Assembly: GCA_014871385.1 (NCBI GenBank)
Contig: CM026421.1
Span: 9,783,519 to 9,847,518 of the forward strand
DNA: 64,000 nucleotides
Origin: Ceratodon purpureus
Lineage: Eukaryota > Streptophyta > Bryopsida > Pseudoditrichales > Ditrichaceae
Direction of reading: 5' to 3'
Made by a program: the position numbers and the translations under genes. Positions within the stretch are counted from its first letter, which is position 1. Each line of letters opens with the position of its first letter. This document shows, piece by piece, positions 14,545 to 25,700 of this stretch. The notes under the pieces are model-generated. The model searched no databases. It saw only the letters and a list, made by a program, of their open reading frames with translations, and had not been told where the DNA came from.

Positions 14545-14905
14545 ACGCCCATTGAAGAGGGCTCTCGGTGCCGAGAGCCCTATGGCCGCTAGGGGCGCCC
14601 GTGACCGAGAGCCCCTTCATAGGGGGTCTCGGTACCGAGGGCCCCTTGCGGCCATAGGGCTCTCGGCACCGAGAGCCCTATGGCCGGGAGGGACCCTCGG
14701 TACCGAGACCCCCTATCACCATGGGGGCTCTCGGTACCGAGGGCCCCCTGCGATCATAGGGCTCTCGGTGCCGAGAGCCCTATGGCCGCAGGGGGCCCTC
14801 GGTACCGAGAGCCCCCATGGTGATAGGGCTCTCGGTACCGAGAGTCCCCACTAGGGGCCCTCGGTACCGAGAGCCCCATCACCATGGGGGCTCTCGGTAC
14901 CGAGA
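14545..14905. repeat. Array of GC-rich hairpins with CTCGG-NN-CCGAG cores
   Basis: About ten back-to-back inverted repeats each centre on CTCGGTACCGAG, CTCGGTGCCGAG or CTCGGCACCGAG, with GGGC/GCCC extensions. Long apparent ORFs across it are compositional. The same core recurs in the 151-bp units of the methylase-like gene intron (21.5-23.1 kb). Confidence 0.85.
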
Positions 14906-15072
14906 GCCCTTAGGGCGAGGCCGCCTTAGGGTGGCCACCGCCTTAGGGCGAGGCCGCCTTAGGGTGGCCACCGCCTTAGGGCGAGGCCGCCTTAGGGTGG
15001 CCACCGCCTTAGGGCGAGGCCGCCTTAGGGCGAGGCCGCCTTAGGGTGGCCACCGCCTTAGGGTGGCCACCG
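14905..15072. repeat. 33-bp GC-rich tandem repeat
   Basis: About five units contain GCCTTAGGGCGAGGCCGCC and GGTGGCCACC. The period is 33 bp. No coding role is supported. Confidence 0.85.
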
Positions 15073-15268
15073 CCCCTAAGGAAGGCGGCGGCCTCTTCTC
15101 CTCCCTAGAGGGTTGGAAGGGTGGCGCCCTTCCAACCCTAGGTGGGGGCTCCCTTCCTTGTGATTGGGAAGGAGCGACCTTCCCAACCCTAAGGAGGGAG
15201 GGCTTCTCCCAGGGTTGGGAGGGAGCCGCCTCCCAGCCCTGGAAAGTGGAGGCGGCCGAGGGGGCTCG

Positions 15269-15293
15269 GTGGGGCCCATATAAGGGGTCCCAC
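15269..15293 (+). promoter_or_regulatory. TATA box in an imperfect GC palindrome, promoter of the 15480 gene
   Basis: CATATAAGG sits between GTGGGGCCC and GGGGTCCCAC. Directly downstream is a ~190-bp C/T-rich leader (CTCTCT runs) up to the ATG at 15480, resembling a plant Y-patch type 5' UTR. Confidence 0.6.
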
Positions 15294-15479
15294 TCCCCCT
15301 CACAACTCACACTTCTCTCCTCACTTCTCTCTCTCACTCTCTCTCTCTCACTCTCTCTCTCACTCTCTCTCTCACTCTCTCCTCTCCATTCGGACTCTTC
15401 TCTCCTCTCCCTCTCTTCTTCTCTCTTCTCCCTCAATCTTCTCTTCCTTCCTCCTCTCCTCTCCCTCCTTTTTCTCAAG

Positions 15480-15989
15480 ATGGTTCGCAAGGTGGTGAAG
15501 GTGGCTTCCAAGGGGCAGTGCTCGAAGACTATTGGCAAGAAGAGGGGAAGGGGAGAATCCAGTTCTGGAGGATCTATGGTGGAGGTGCCGAAGGTGGAGG
15601 TTCCTAAGGTGGAGATGCCGAAGGTGGAGGTGCCGAAGGAGGAGGTGCCGAATGTGGAGGTGCCAAAGGTGGAGATGCCCAAGGTGGAGGTGCCGAAGGA
15701 GGAGGTGTCGGAGGAGGAGGGAAATTTTGATGGAGCGCAATGGGTGCCTTATGGTCGTAGGGGAGATACACTCATTCTCACCATCGTTGAATATGAAGGG
15801 GAGACTGTCCATATGCAGATGGATGATGCTGAAGACTATGATTCCGATTCTCATCTCCATTGGTTGGGCTTCGAAGATCAGGAGGCGGCACAGGCTTATA
15901 GGCGGAAGTTGGAGGAAGATGCAACGGATGTGGTGGAGATCATAGCCCCGGAAAACAAATCAGATGTAGTTGAGGATGGTGTAGCCTAG
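15480..15989 (+). CDS. KVEVP-repeat acidic protein (169 aa), unknown function
   Basis: The ATG at 15480 follows a TATA box and CT-rich leader, so it is chosen over upstream in-frame codons that lie inside the leader. The protein has three parts. The first is a basic N-terminus (MVRKVVKVASKGQCSKTIGK). Residues ~34-75 are a pentapeptide array of the form VEVPK/VEMPK/EEVPK, about ten units. The third is an acidic C-terminal region with a compact non-repetitive segment (WVPYGRRGDTLILTIVEYEG and LHWLGFEDQEAAQAYRRKLE) that could fold as a small domain. No family is recognised. The non-repetitive C-terminus argues for real coding. It is probably cargo or an accessory gene of element A. Confidence 0.6.
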   Translation: MVRKVVKVASKGQCSKTIGKKRGRGESSSGGSMVEVPKVEVPKVEMPKVEVPKEEVPNVEVPKVEMPKVEVPKEEVSEEEGNFDGAQWVPYGRRGDTLILTIVEYEGETVHMQMDDAEDYDSDSHLHWLGFEDQEAAQAYRRKLEEDATDVVEIIAPENKSDVVEDGVA

Positions 15990-16106
15990 ACATTTGTAGG
16001 TGGTAGCCTAGAAATTGGCTAGGAATGTGTGCAAATTATTGAGGTACCGTGTTGCTTAGCGGAGTGGCGCCTCTTTGGCAGGTTCAACGCCCTTTTGTAG
16101 AGGTTT

Positions 16107-16317
16107 TTGAAAACCGTGTACCATTTTGTAAGTACTATAAATGCGAGTTATAACGACAACCTTAAAGTTGTTATGTCTTTAATCTTAAATTTTTTGATCA
16201 TTTTAATCTTTAATTTATTGATTTTAATTTCCTTTTCTTTCCCTTTATTATGCTATTTGTTTAATGTTTTTACTTCTATTTTTTTATTCTTATTTATGCT
16301 TTGGTTCTGTAAATTAA
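16107..16317. other. AT-rich spacer, no gene
   Basis: This short AT-rich stretch lies between the KVEVP gene and the start of low-complexity DNA. It may hold the 3' UTR of that gene. No further feature is seen. Confidence 0.4.
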
Positions 16318-16600
16318 ACGGGTCCCGAGACCCGAGTCCCGAGACCCGAGTCCCAAGTCCCAAGTCCCAAGTCCCGAGTCCCGAGTCTTGAGTCCCGAGG
16401 CCCAACACCCGAGTCCCGAGACCCGAGTCCCCACTCCCGACTCTCGACTCCCGACTCCCGACTCCCCAGCCGCGAGCCCCGACAGAGTCCGCCGCGAGCA
16501 GGGACAGGGAGTCCCGCCGCGACGCGGGACAAAGAGTCCCGCCGCGAGCAGGGACAGGGAGTCCCGCCGCGACGGGGGACAAGGAGTCCCCTTGGGCTCC
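16318..16600. repeat. CCCGAGT-type heptamer repeat and GC-rich low-complexity tract
   Basis: Degenerate tandem CCCGAGT/CCCAAGT/CCCGACT units run from about 16320 to 16470. Then come ~40-bp repeats of the type GTCCCGCCGCGA..GGGACA. Long frames on both strands here are shadows of the repeat. Confidence 0.85.
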
Positions 16601-16724
16601 CGAGGAACCCTTCCCCCACATAGTACTCTCTGTGGGAATCGGCAGGCCCCCCCCTCCTGGGTCTAAGAGAGTTCCGAGACACACTTTTTTTTGGAAGACC
16701 ACCCACCCTCCTTCCCTACCCCCC

Positions 16725-18170
16725 CCCGTCTCCCTGTCCCGACGCGACTCCCGACCCCTGTCCCTCTCCCTGTCCCTCTCCCTCGCGGTCACTCCCGCTC
16801 CCTCTCCCTCTCCCTCTCACGCGCCGTCACTCCCTCTCCCTGTCCCTCTCCCTCTCCCTCACTCCCTGTCCCTCTCCCTCTCCCTCTCCCTCTCCCTCTC
16901 TCCCTGTCCCTCCCCTTGTCCCTCTCCCTCTCCCTCTCTCCCTGTCCCTCCCCTTGTCCCTCTCCATCACCCTCTCCCTCACTCCCTGTCCCTCTCCCTC
17001 TCCCTCGCGGTCACTCCCTCTCCCTCTCCCTGTCCCTCCCCCTCTCCCTCTCCCCCTCTCCCTCCCCCTCTCCCTCTCCCCCTCTCCCTGTCCCTCTCCC
17101 TCTCCCTCTTCTCCCTGTCCCCTCCCCCTCACCCTCTCCCTGTCCCTCTCTCCCTGTCCCTCTCCCCTCCCTCTCCCTCTCTCCCCTGTCCCTCCCCTTG
17201 TCCCTCTCCCTCACTCCCTCTCCCTCTCCCTCTCCCACACTCCCTGTCCCTCTCCCACTCCCTCTCCCCTCACTCCCTATCCCTCTCCCTCTCCCTCGCT
17301 CCCTGTCCCTGTCCCTGTCTCCCTCACTCCCCTGTCCCTCACTCCCTCTCCCTCTCCCTGTCCCTCTCCCTCACTTCCCTGTCCCTCTCCCTCTCCCTCT
17401 CCCTGTCCCTGTCCCTGTCCCTGTCCCTCTCCCTCTCGCTCTCCCTGTCCCCTGTCCCTCTCCCTCTCCCTCTCCCCTCTCCCTCGCGGCCACTCCCTCT
17501 CCCTCTTCCCTCTCCCTCTCCCTCTCCCTCTCCAATGTCCCTCTCCCTCTCCCTCTCCCTCTCCCTCTCCCTCTCCAATGTCCTCCCTCTCCCTCTCCCT
17601 GTCCCTCTCCCTCTCCCTGTCCCTCTCCCTGTCCCTGTCCCTCTCCCTCTCGCTCTCCCTGTCCCTGTCCCTCTCCTCTCCCTCTCCCTCTCCCTGTCCC
17701 TTCCCTGTCTCCCTCACTCCCTGTCCCTCACTCCCTCTCCCTCTCCCTCTCCCTCTCCCTGTCCCTGTCCCTGTCCCTGTCTCCCTCACTCCCTGTCCCT
17801 CACTCCCTCTCCCTCTCCCTGTCCCTCTCCCTCACTCCCTGTCCCTCCCTCTCCCTCTCCCTCACTCCCTGTCCCACTCCTCGCGGCCACTCCCTCTCCC
17901 TGTCCCTCTCCCTCTCCCTCTCCCTCTCCCCTCTCCAATGTCCCTCTCCCTCTCCCTCTCCCTCTCCCTGTCCCTGTCCCTCTCCCTCTCCCTCTCCCTC
18001 TCCCCTCTCCCTGTCCCTGTCCCTGTCCCTCTCCCTCTCCCTCTCCTCTCCCTGTCCCTGTCCCTGTCCTGTCCCTCTCCCTCTCGCTCTCCCTGTCCCC
18101 TGTCCCTCTCCCTCTCCCTCTCCCTCTCCCTGTCCCTCTCCCTCTCCCCCTCCCTCTCTCCCAGTGGGTG
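16725..18170. repeat. ~1.45-kb CCCTCT/CCCTGT pyrimidine tract
   Basis: The plus strand is almost wholly C and T in hexamer units CCCTCT and CCCTGT, with small CTCGCGGTCACT and CCAATGTC interruptions. It opens all frames (Ser/Leu/Pro repeats), so the >400-codon ORFs are artefacts. The minus strand is GGGAGA/GGGACA repeats, with strong potential for G-quadruplex and triplex structures. Confidence 0.95.
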
Positions 18171-18179
18171 TCCCGGCTC

Positions 18180-18677
18180 TATGTTTTTTTTTTTTTTTTA
18201 AAAAAATCTTAACTCTTGGGTGTCTTTGTGATTCACTTTTTTGTTTATTCTTTTCTTTTCTTTTTTTTGTTTTTTTGTTTTATTTGTAATTTTTCTTCTT
18301 TGAGAAGGGGGTTCTACTTCTCATTTTATTTTAATTTTTAAATTGTTTCCCCTCCACTGTTTGGCGTCTCCCGGTGTATGAGAACTTTGGTAGTAGGGAG
18401 GGAGGGGAATTCAGAAATTGGAAAGATAGGAAGTGTGGGAAGAATTGGAATTCAAAAATTGGAAGAATGGAATCCAATGGAGATGGGTTAATGGGATACC
18501 TATGCAACAAGGAATGGTACAACATAGGACACTAACCAACATAATCATGACTAATTGGTTCAATAATCATGATTCACATAACCCTCCTTTCCTCTTTAAA
18601 TTTAAATTTTTAAATTTTTACAGCAATACCAAAATTTTAAACTAAGTAAATATTGGTGTCAATAAAATAGTTTGGTC
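18180..18677. other. AT-rich spacer after the pyrimidine tract
   Basis: It begins with a T16/A7 run and holds no supported gene. It is the 3' flank of the methylase-like gene that ends at 18678. Confidence 0.4.
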
Positions 18678-21600
18678 TTAATATCGACGGTAAATATCAA
18701 AATAGTCTGAGTCTTCGTCACCTAGATTCAATGTATTATCAACAGCAGCCTCCAGATGTAGGTACTCCTTAACTGCCTGGTCATATCTCCGCTTCGTCTT
18801 TCGTTCCTTTGGGGAAGGTAATGCAGCCTGGTGTCTTGCTGCCTGCTCAGCGTAAACAGGCATGCGGAAGAACGTAGCTACCGGCGACAAGGGAACTCGG
18901 GCGACTCTGCATACGAAGGCAGTATCTGAGAAAAGACGATTCTAAGCCTGACTGTTAGATTCAAAAAATGTTCAAAATTTCTGTCTAATACGAGACCTGA
19001 CGACTACACTCACTGCCTGCCCTTCGGTCGGATTTCCGGAGGATGGTAAGCCAGATCTTCTTCTGCAAGCTGTATCAGAGGATCCTCTTCATCGTCGTCG
19101 TCGTCGTCGTCATCGTCATCTTGGTCACTGTGATGGTCCCCGGCAGGTGCACGGGGAACCAAGTCAGATTTCATCGGAGCAAGAAGTTCCTTGAATATGT
19201 CCTCGTCCTCCTCAATAGCGACAATGTGACGGCCACGATTGCGACAGACTTGTATGGAGTCGCCTACAAAAGTCGACAAAGTAGGGAGTTAGTATTAAGG
19301 CAAACTACAATCTGGAAGTACGGGAAAGACAATGTCATAAGATTGAAAGGCCGTACCTGTTCCCGCCGTGAGGTCAACCACAATGCCTCCAGGAGATGTG
19401 CAAGACAAGACAAGGCAGCCCCAGAAATACTCATCAAGTTCCTTAGGACCACGCCAAGGCCGATCGCCGTTCATCTTCACAGTCTTGGCGTTAGCCGAGT
19501 TCATAAGGACGTTTCCCTTAACAACGTCAATATCTCCACTGTGAGTTGGCTTCAGAGTAAAGGCAGAGTTCCGAGTGCCGGTGGGGAGAGATGCTGCCCT
19601 GGGATCCGGATTGCATCTGACATAAAGACCCACCCTAAAAAGATTAGTGGTCTCAACCCTTGATGGAACCCGAAGCGGCAGTATGTTGAAGCCGGTCCAC
19701 TCCTTAAACATCTTGAACCCAAGGCTTGGGCAAAAGGACCTGATAGTCTTTCTTGTGGAGTTATCGTCAGTGTAAACAAAGACAAGGGCGCCATCATCGT
19801 GCAAGAAAGTATGGGCAAACACGAACGTGTTCTTGAACCAGTCCTTGTCAAGGACATTCCACTTAGGGACATCCGAGGCCGTTCTTGATATGCCTGGTAC
19901 CGGGGAGTTGTCCGGAACCTGGGCTACTACAAGGTCCACCATTCCGTCCTTCGTCTGATTCCTCCCATAAACCCGGCAGGATTTACCATAATTGCACTGG
20001 CTTGCGAACTTGTACACCGCATCGAACATCGACTTATTGATCATACCATTCATGATCAAATCGAAAGTATCGTACTCCAGCTCCTTCGGTTCGTCAACCA
20101 GTCGAAACTCAGGCTGAGACAGAGTAAAATCTGTCCCAGAGGAGTTCCCTGATGGCGAAGGTCCATCCAGTCTACGTCGGGACTTGGGAGATTTAGGGGA
20201 CCGTTGTCCTTTCCGGTTATCAACAGGTGACCCTGCAACTGAACCAGTGCCACCGTCTTGTGAGGCAGTGGTCCTCTGCGCTACGCGTCTTCCTAGCTGC
20301 GCCTGCGCTTTCTTTCTCCTCTGACCAACTTTCGGGTCCTCCGGTGCAGCCTCTTCGACGTCAGGTACTTCCTCCGGAGTGGCGTTGATGGCACCTAGTC
20401 GTCTCTTCAGATCTTCCTCCTCGGCGGGGCAGAAAGTCTTCGCACACTCGATGTACCAACCGCATTCCTTCAGATGCGCTGACGGATAAGTGACCTTCTG
20501 ATACTCCGTGAAAATGAACGAGTCATGGCCAGGCTCAGTTTGGGTATCCATCCAATCTGGTTCTTCCGTGATCGCCTTCTTTGGCATCAACTCCCTCCTG
20601 TAGTACCTATAAAACAGAGGGAATTGGGTCAGATTTCTTCATCTGCGCAAAGACAAAACTAAACAAGAGCATACCAAGGTTTTGATACTCACCTATAGAT
20701 AAACCGGCTGACGATGAGATTGCCCTTAGGCACCTGGTTCCAAGTGTCGTTCCGCTGGAATGCATGTTTCCCGGCAAAGACAGTTGGAAATGCTTTTTGC
20801 CACACCTTCTTCTTCCAGTAGTTCAGGTACACTTGCCAGGACTTGACTTCCTTAGTCCAGTCAGGAAGCGGATATTCAAGCAGGATAGGCTCAATCTTCT
20901 CCGTGATCTCGTCCTCCAGCAGCGCATAGAAGCATGCTTTGTGCAGCCAAGCATGAAGTTGAGACTCACTGCACGAAGTCCTCGGAAAACTGTTTGCAGC
21001 CCTGGTATTATCAGAGCCGTTCCACATCTTCAGCCAACGCACTTTATACATCCCCTTGACGTTGGTGGTCGCAATCAGCTGCAGTTTGTCTAGCCCCATC
21101 TCGCACTTCTGATTAGGGCGATGGTTGTAATGGTTCCGAATCTGAAAGGACGTAAACCCAAACAACGTAAGAAAGAAAGTCATGCCATAACAAACGCTCA
21201 TCAGGCCATTCCACCATTGCAGCTACACCACATCCTGGAGGCGTTAAATAACGTCATTGACCAAAACAATCGATCCTTCCAGGAGATCTGCAAATTCAAA
21301 TGGCTTATCAATGCCGAACATGACGAGCCACCTGTCTTTGCAGCTCCCCTAGAGGGTCAAAATAACTTGGACAGTAACGTTCTACTGGTCATCATCTGAA
21401 ATTTAAACACATCATACCTAAACTTCTAATTCTTAAAGCAACAATCAAGAAGCAATATAACACCCAAAATTGACTAAGTGTCTAGAAACCCGACCGCGCC
21501 TTCGAGGCCCGAAAGGGGCTCTCGGTACCGAGAGACCCTTCCCAGCCTCGAAGGCGCGGTCGGGATTTGGTACCTAGCGACATATTCTGCCCCTTTGGGC

Positions 21601-24600
21601 CGGAAACCCGACCGCGCCTTCGAGGCCCGTAAGGGCTTCTCGGCACCGAGAGCCCCTTCCGGGCCTCAGTGGAGCGGTCGGGTTTCTGGCCCAAAGGGGC
21701 AGAATCTGGGCCCCTTTTATTGGAAAAGGGGACGAAATGGCCCATCAGGCATAAAGAACCCTATAAATGGGTTCTTTATCTGCCTGGCGGGCTCTATCAG
21801 CCCCCCTTTGGCCTCAAAGGGGCCCGTTAAGGCTTGTTCGGGCCGAAAACCCGACCGCGCCCATGAGGCCGGGAAGGGTCTCTCGGCACCGAGAAGCCCC
21901 TCCGGGCCTCATGGGCGCGGTCGGGGAACCGGCCCAAAGGGGCCTTATTGGGCCCCTCTCAGCCCAAGAGGGGCCCGATAAGGCCCATTGGGGCCGGTAT
22001 CCCGACCGCGCCCATGAGGCCGGGAGGGGTCTCTCGGCACCGAGAAGCCCCTCCGGGCCTCATGGGCGCGGTCGGGGAACCGGCCCCAAGAGGCCTTATT
22101 GGGCCCCTCTCAGCCCAAGAGGGGCCCGATAAGGCCCCTTGGGGCCGGTTCCCCGACCGCGCCCATGAGGCCGGGAGGGGTCTCTCGGCACCGAGAAGCC
22201 CCTCCGGGCCTCATGGGCGCGGTCGGGGAACCGGCCCCAAGAGGCCTTATTGGGCCCCTCTCAGCCCAAGAGGGGCCCGATAAGGCCCCTTGGGGCCGGT
22301 TCCCCGACCGCGCCCATGAGGCCGGGAGGGGTCTCTCGGCACCGAGAAGCCCCTCCGGGCCTCATGGGCGCGGTCGGGGAACCGGCCCCAAGGGGCCTTA
22401 TTGGGCCCCTCTCAGCCCAAGAGGGGCCCGATAAGGCCCATTGGGGCCGGTATCCCGACCGCGCCCATGAGGCCGGGAGGGGTCTCTCGGCACCGAGAAG
22501 CCCCTCCGGGCCTCATGGGCGCGGTCGGGGAACCGGCCCCAAGAGGCCTTATTGGGCCCCTCTCAGCCCAAGAGGGGCCCGATAAGGCCCCTTGGGGCCG
22601 GTTCCCCGACCGCGCCCATGAGGCCGGGAGGGGTCTCTCGGCACCGAGAAGCCCCTCCGGGCCTCATGGGCGCGGTCGGGGAACCGGCCCCAAGAGGCCT
22701 TATTGGGCCCCTCTCAGCCCAAGAGGGGCCCGATAAGGCCCCTTGGGGCCGGTATCCCGACCGCGCCCATGAGGCCGGGAGGGGTCTCTCGGCACCGAGA
22801 AGCCCCTCCGGGCCTCATGGGCGCGGTCGGGGAACCGGCCCCAAGGGGCCTTATTGGGCCCCTCTCCGCCCAAGAGGGGCCCAATAAGGCCCCTTTGGGC
22901 CGGTATCTTGACCGCGCTGGTGAGGCCGGGAGGGGTCTCTCGGCACCGAGAGACCCCTGCAAGCCTCACCAGCGCGGTCGGGATACCGGCCCAAAGGGGC
23001 CTTATCGGGCCCCTCTCAACCCAAAAGGGGCCCTATAAGGCCCCTTCGCGTGGTTCCCCGACCGCGCCCATGAGGCTGGGAGGGGCTTCCCGTTGCCAAA
23101 CCTGACCTAAGCCAGGGCCTCAACCGGGCCTCAATAAGGAAAAACAAACTCACTAAGTATAAAAAGTCTAGAATCTACATACCTCTTCAATAAAGCCCTT
23201 CCCGTTCTTAGGATTTGCGACGGCTTGGAGCTTGCTAAAAAGCTTGTTGAGGGCTTCTTTTTTCTTCAGAATCGAGTTGAATATAACCTCACGCAAACGC
23301 TCCCCTGTTTGCTTGTTCAGCGGCGTCGTCTGCTTGTAGTGATTGCATGCTTCCTCCTCGCACCTGCTATCTCTTCCTGCCGCATTAAACCAAGAAAGTT
23401 AGTTTTTTTAATTATTTCGACACAATCTATAAAACAGGCAGGAGTAAAAACATTTAAGGGATTTACCGAGAAGAGGTGGTTCACCATTGTCTCTGAGGAC
23501 AATGGATACCAAGTATTGGTCGTCTTTGCCTTCTCCTTCAGGTACTCTTCCTTGCTGAGGATATTCTCAAAATACGTTGTGGGTAGCAGCCCATACCTGT
23601 GCACCATCTCGATCTGGTGCAAGACATTTGTCCTCACATGCGCCTGCTCATTTGACCTGTCAGGTGGTATGATATTAGATATCACGAACTTAATCCAATG
23701 AAATCGACGACCAAGCATGGAGTAAAAACTTAAAGATCTAGCCAAGGAATGGTACTTACTTGTTTACTGAATGCATGGCCCTGAGAATACTTGGGTAAAG
23801 AATCTTAGGGATCTCAAGGACCAAGCAATCAGGCATTCCGTGAAGGCGATGCCACTCCATGTTTCCCATCTTCGCTTCATCGATGTAGCGCTTCCAGGCC
23901 GTGTAGCGGTGATTGCCATCGTAAATGAAAAACATCTTTCCTTGAAGTGGCTTCAAATCCGGGTCAGAATTCAATTCATGGTCGAATTCATTATCCAACT
24001 GATCCCATTCCGAACTCCATTCCCGTCTGATTTCATCTGTAACAAGCTTCTCCCTCTGATTCGAATCGGTCAGAGCCACATAGAACACTGCTGACCCTAC
24101 TCTGTACCCGGACCGGAACTCGCTCTGCAACCGTAAGACCTCAGACTCCAACACTGGCCTGACTTCGGGCATACTAACCATGCGGCATAAAGGAATTCTC
24201 AACCTCGAGAACTTCTCTATCGGCTGTTTCCGGCTCCGGTTGACTGCAACAAAGGTATCGTTCTCGAACTCCTTGATCATCCGAGCCTCTACCTCCGCTG
24301 GTGTCACACCCTCGTCCTTTCCTAGAGGGTTTTCCGGCAATTCCTCCCCCTTCTTTACCCGTGGCCATGTCAGCTTAGCCGGCGGCGTCTCTGCATCGTC
24401 CCCCTCTTCCTCTACTTCATCCATCAAGGGATCTTTCTCTTCCGCCTCCACCTCGGCTGTCTTCGCCCTCTTCGGTGAAGGTGTACTCTCCATTGTATGC
24501 TCCGCACCATCGTTCTGGCCCTCGGCCATCGCCGTCTCCTTGTTGACATCGCCTGCCAGTTCCTCCCGTCCAGACTGCTCTGTCGCCTGCAGGTCCATGC

Positions 24601-25700
24601 TCTCGTCCTGCCCCTCCCCTCCTTGCCTGTGCCCAGCAGCCACGATCGCCGTCTCTTCTACGGCCGCCTTCTGCGTCTCCTCCACAGCTGTCCCCTGCGT
24701 CTCCTCCACAGCCGTCTCCTGCGCCTCCTCCTCTCCTTCTTCCTGCAACAATGTGTCGCAACCTAAGTAGTCAGCTGAGTTGAACCCAAACCCTAAAACC
24801 CTGGATACATACAGTGGAACTGGACGCTCTGACGATGCCCTAATACCCTTTCCCGCCCTTACTTCAAGGAGTACTATCTTACCTGCTCTCGCTGGACAGC
24901 GGACTCCGCAATTCTAACCTTCTTAGACTTCTTGTGCTTTTCTGGACGCTCCTCCCTACTTGGCCGCTTCTTACTTTTCCTCTCGCTTTCTGATGACCTC
25001 TCATCTCCTGACCTCTTCTTTGTACCCTTCTTCTCACTTGCCGGTGACTTCTCAGTCCCGGACGACCTCTCCTCCCCATGGCCCTTCTTAGACCTACCCT
25101 TCTTCAACTTCCCTCCATACTTAGGGTTAAACATGGCGACAAACTATGTAGACCGACCCGCACCCTACAAACCCTAATTATGGCACCCTAAACCGAACCC
25201 TCACTGCACTACACTCACACACACAAAAACCGCAACGCAGTGTAAGCCAGGCACAGCAAGGCTGCGAGCTAAGAACACCACGAGGGGGCACAGAGAGACT
25301 GAGCATGGAGCTTCTCCCCCTTCTTATACCTGGCCTCAAGAGCAAGGGCGCACAAACTAATGATGTCTACAATTAACACACGTACCTCTAAGCACTCAGG
25401 TATGGTGAGGGGAATTGATTGCTGGAGCGGCGTCACACACTGCGATGGCGATGTCTCACACAACCCGCCCCCCTTTGCTACTCGAGGTACTGCTATGACT
25501 GGAAGTTTTGCGAAGTCCTTACTCAATGCCTTCACGGTCCCGCCAAACCCCTCAACACGTCGCCTCCGTTCCTCAGCCTGTCTCATCCTCGAAGCTGTCA
25601 GCTGCCTCGAGTTTGAAAACAGCTTGTCTCTCCCCTTCCTCTTTCTCTTTCTCTCTCTCACAGGAGTGGCGACCACTTCAGTTGAATCATCGACATGCAT
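18678..25700 (-). CDS. ParB-like plus DNA-methylase-like fusion protein (element A copy), ~9 exons
   Basis: Exons placed by GT/AG and phase: 25386-25700 (possible first exon, start MHVDDSTEV), 24883-25143, 23760-24742, 23467-23656, ~23183-23356, 20693-21141, 19357-20606, 19014-19263 and 18678-18906. A start at the ATG at 25134 is the alternative. The N-terminus is basic and charged. A ParB/sulfiredoxin-like block follows (PLCRMVSMPEVRPV...IYDGNHRYTAWKRYI, near 23900-24180). The C-terminus has beta-class methylase order: a degenerate motif IV (DLVVAQVPDNSPVP, ~19905), then motif I (VVDLTAGTGG, across the 19357/19263 splice) and a downstream GRHIVAIEEDE. The ParB-then-N6/N4-methylase order is known from phage and bacterial proteins. 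The substrate is unknown, and catalysis is doubtful because DPPY is absent. The ~23183-23356 exon acceptor is weak and out of step with better AG sites. Element B carries a paralogue with matching intron phases. Confidence 0.7.
19074..19126 (-). other. Acidic Asp/Glu stretch of the methylase-like protein
   Basis: Exon 19014-19263 encodes a run of about ten Asp and Glu residues immediately after the methylase-like fold, built on a GAC/GAT triplet repeat. Element B ends instead with a Ser/Glu-rich acidic tail, so an acidic tail is shared in kind but not in sequence. Confidence 0.7.
21478..23100. repeat. 151-bp palindromic minisatellite in the methylase-like gene intron (A)
   Basis: It fills most of the intron between exons 20693-21141 and ~23183-23356. 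At least six near-identical 151-bp units run from about 21948 to 22900, with degenerate units on both sides. Each unit holds a ~100-bp hairpin centred on CTCGGCACCGAG with arms built of CCCGACCGCGCCCATGAGGC, plus a ~50-bp hairpin of GGCCTTAT..GGGCCC type. The short 111-codon ORFs repeated every 151 bp are shadows. Confidence 0.93.
21751..21779. promoter_or_regulatory. TATAAAT centred in a perfect 11-bp-arm palindrome
   Basis: ATAAAGAACCC and GGGTTCTTTAT are perfect inverted arms around TATAAAT. It lies in the intron array rather than before a recognised gene. It matches the TATA-in-palindrome layout at 14411 and 60198 and may be a relic promoter. Confidence 0.45.

Noticed and set aside
16632..18289. 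Ser/Leu/Pro repeat ORFs of 400-530 codons on plus and Arg/Glu/Gly ORFs on minus
   Set aside because: They are open in every frame because the DNA is a hexanucleotide CCCTCT/CCCTGT repeat; there are no non-repetitive segments.
19043..19663. 206-codon plus-strand ORF opposite the methylase-like gene
   Set aside because: It overlaps phase-consistent exons of the minus-strand gene, and its Val-rich run is the complement of the Asp/Glu repeat.
21478..22900. CRISPR-like array
   Set aside because: Units are contiguous 151-bp tandem repeats without unique spacers, in a spliced eukaryotic gene.
21767..23038. Series of 111-codon ORFs every 151 bp
   Set aside because: Shadows of the palindromic minisatellite; they begin and end at the same place in each unit and have no other support.
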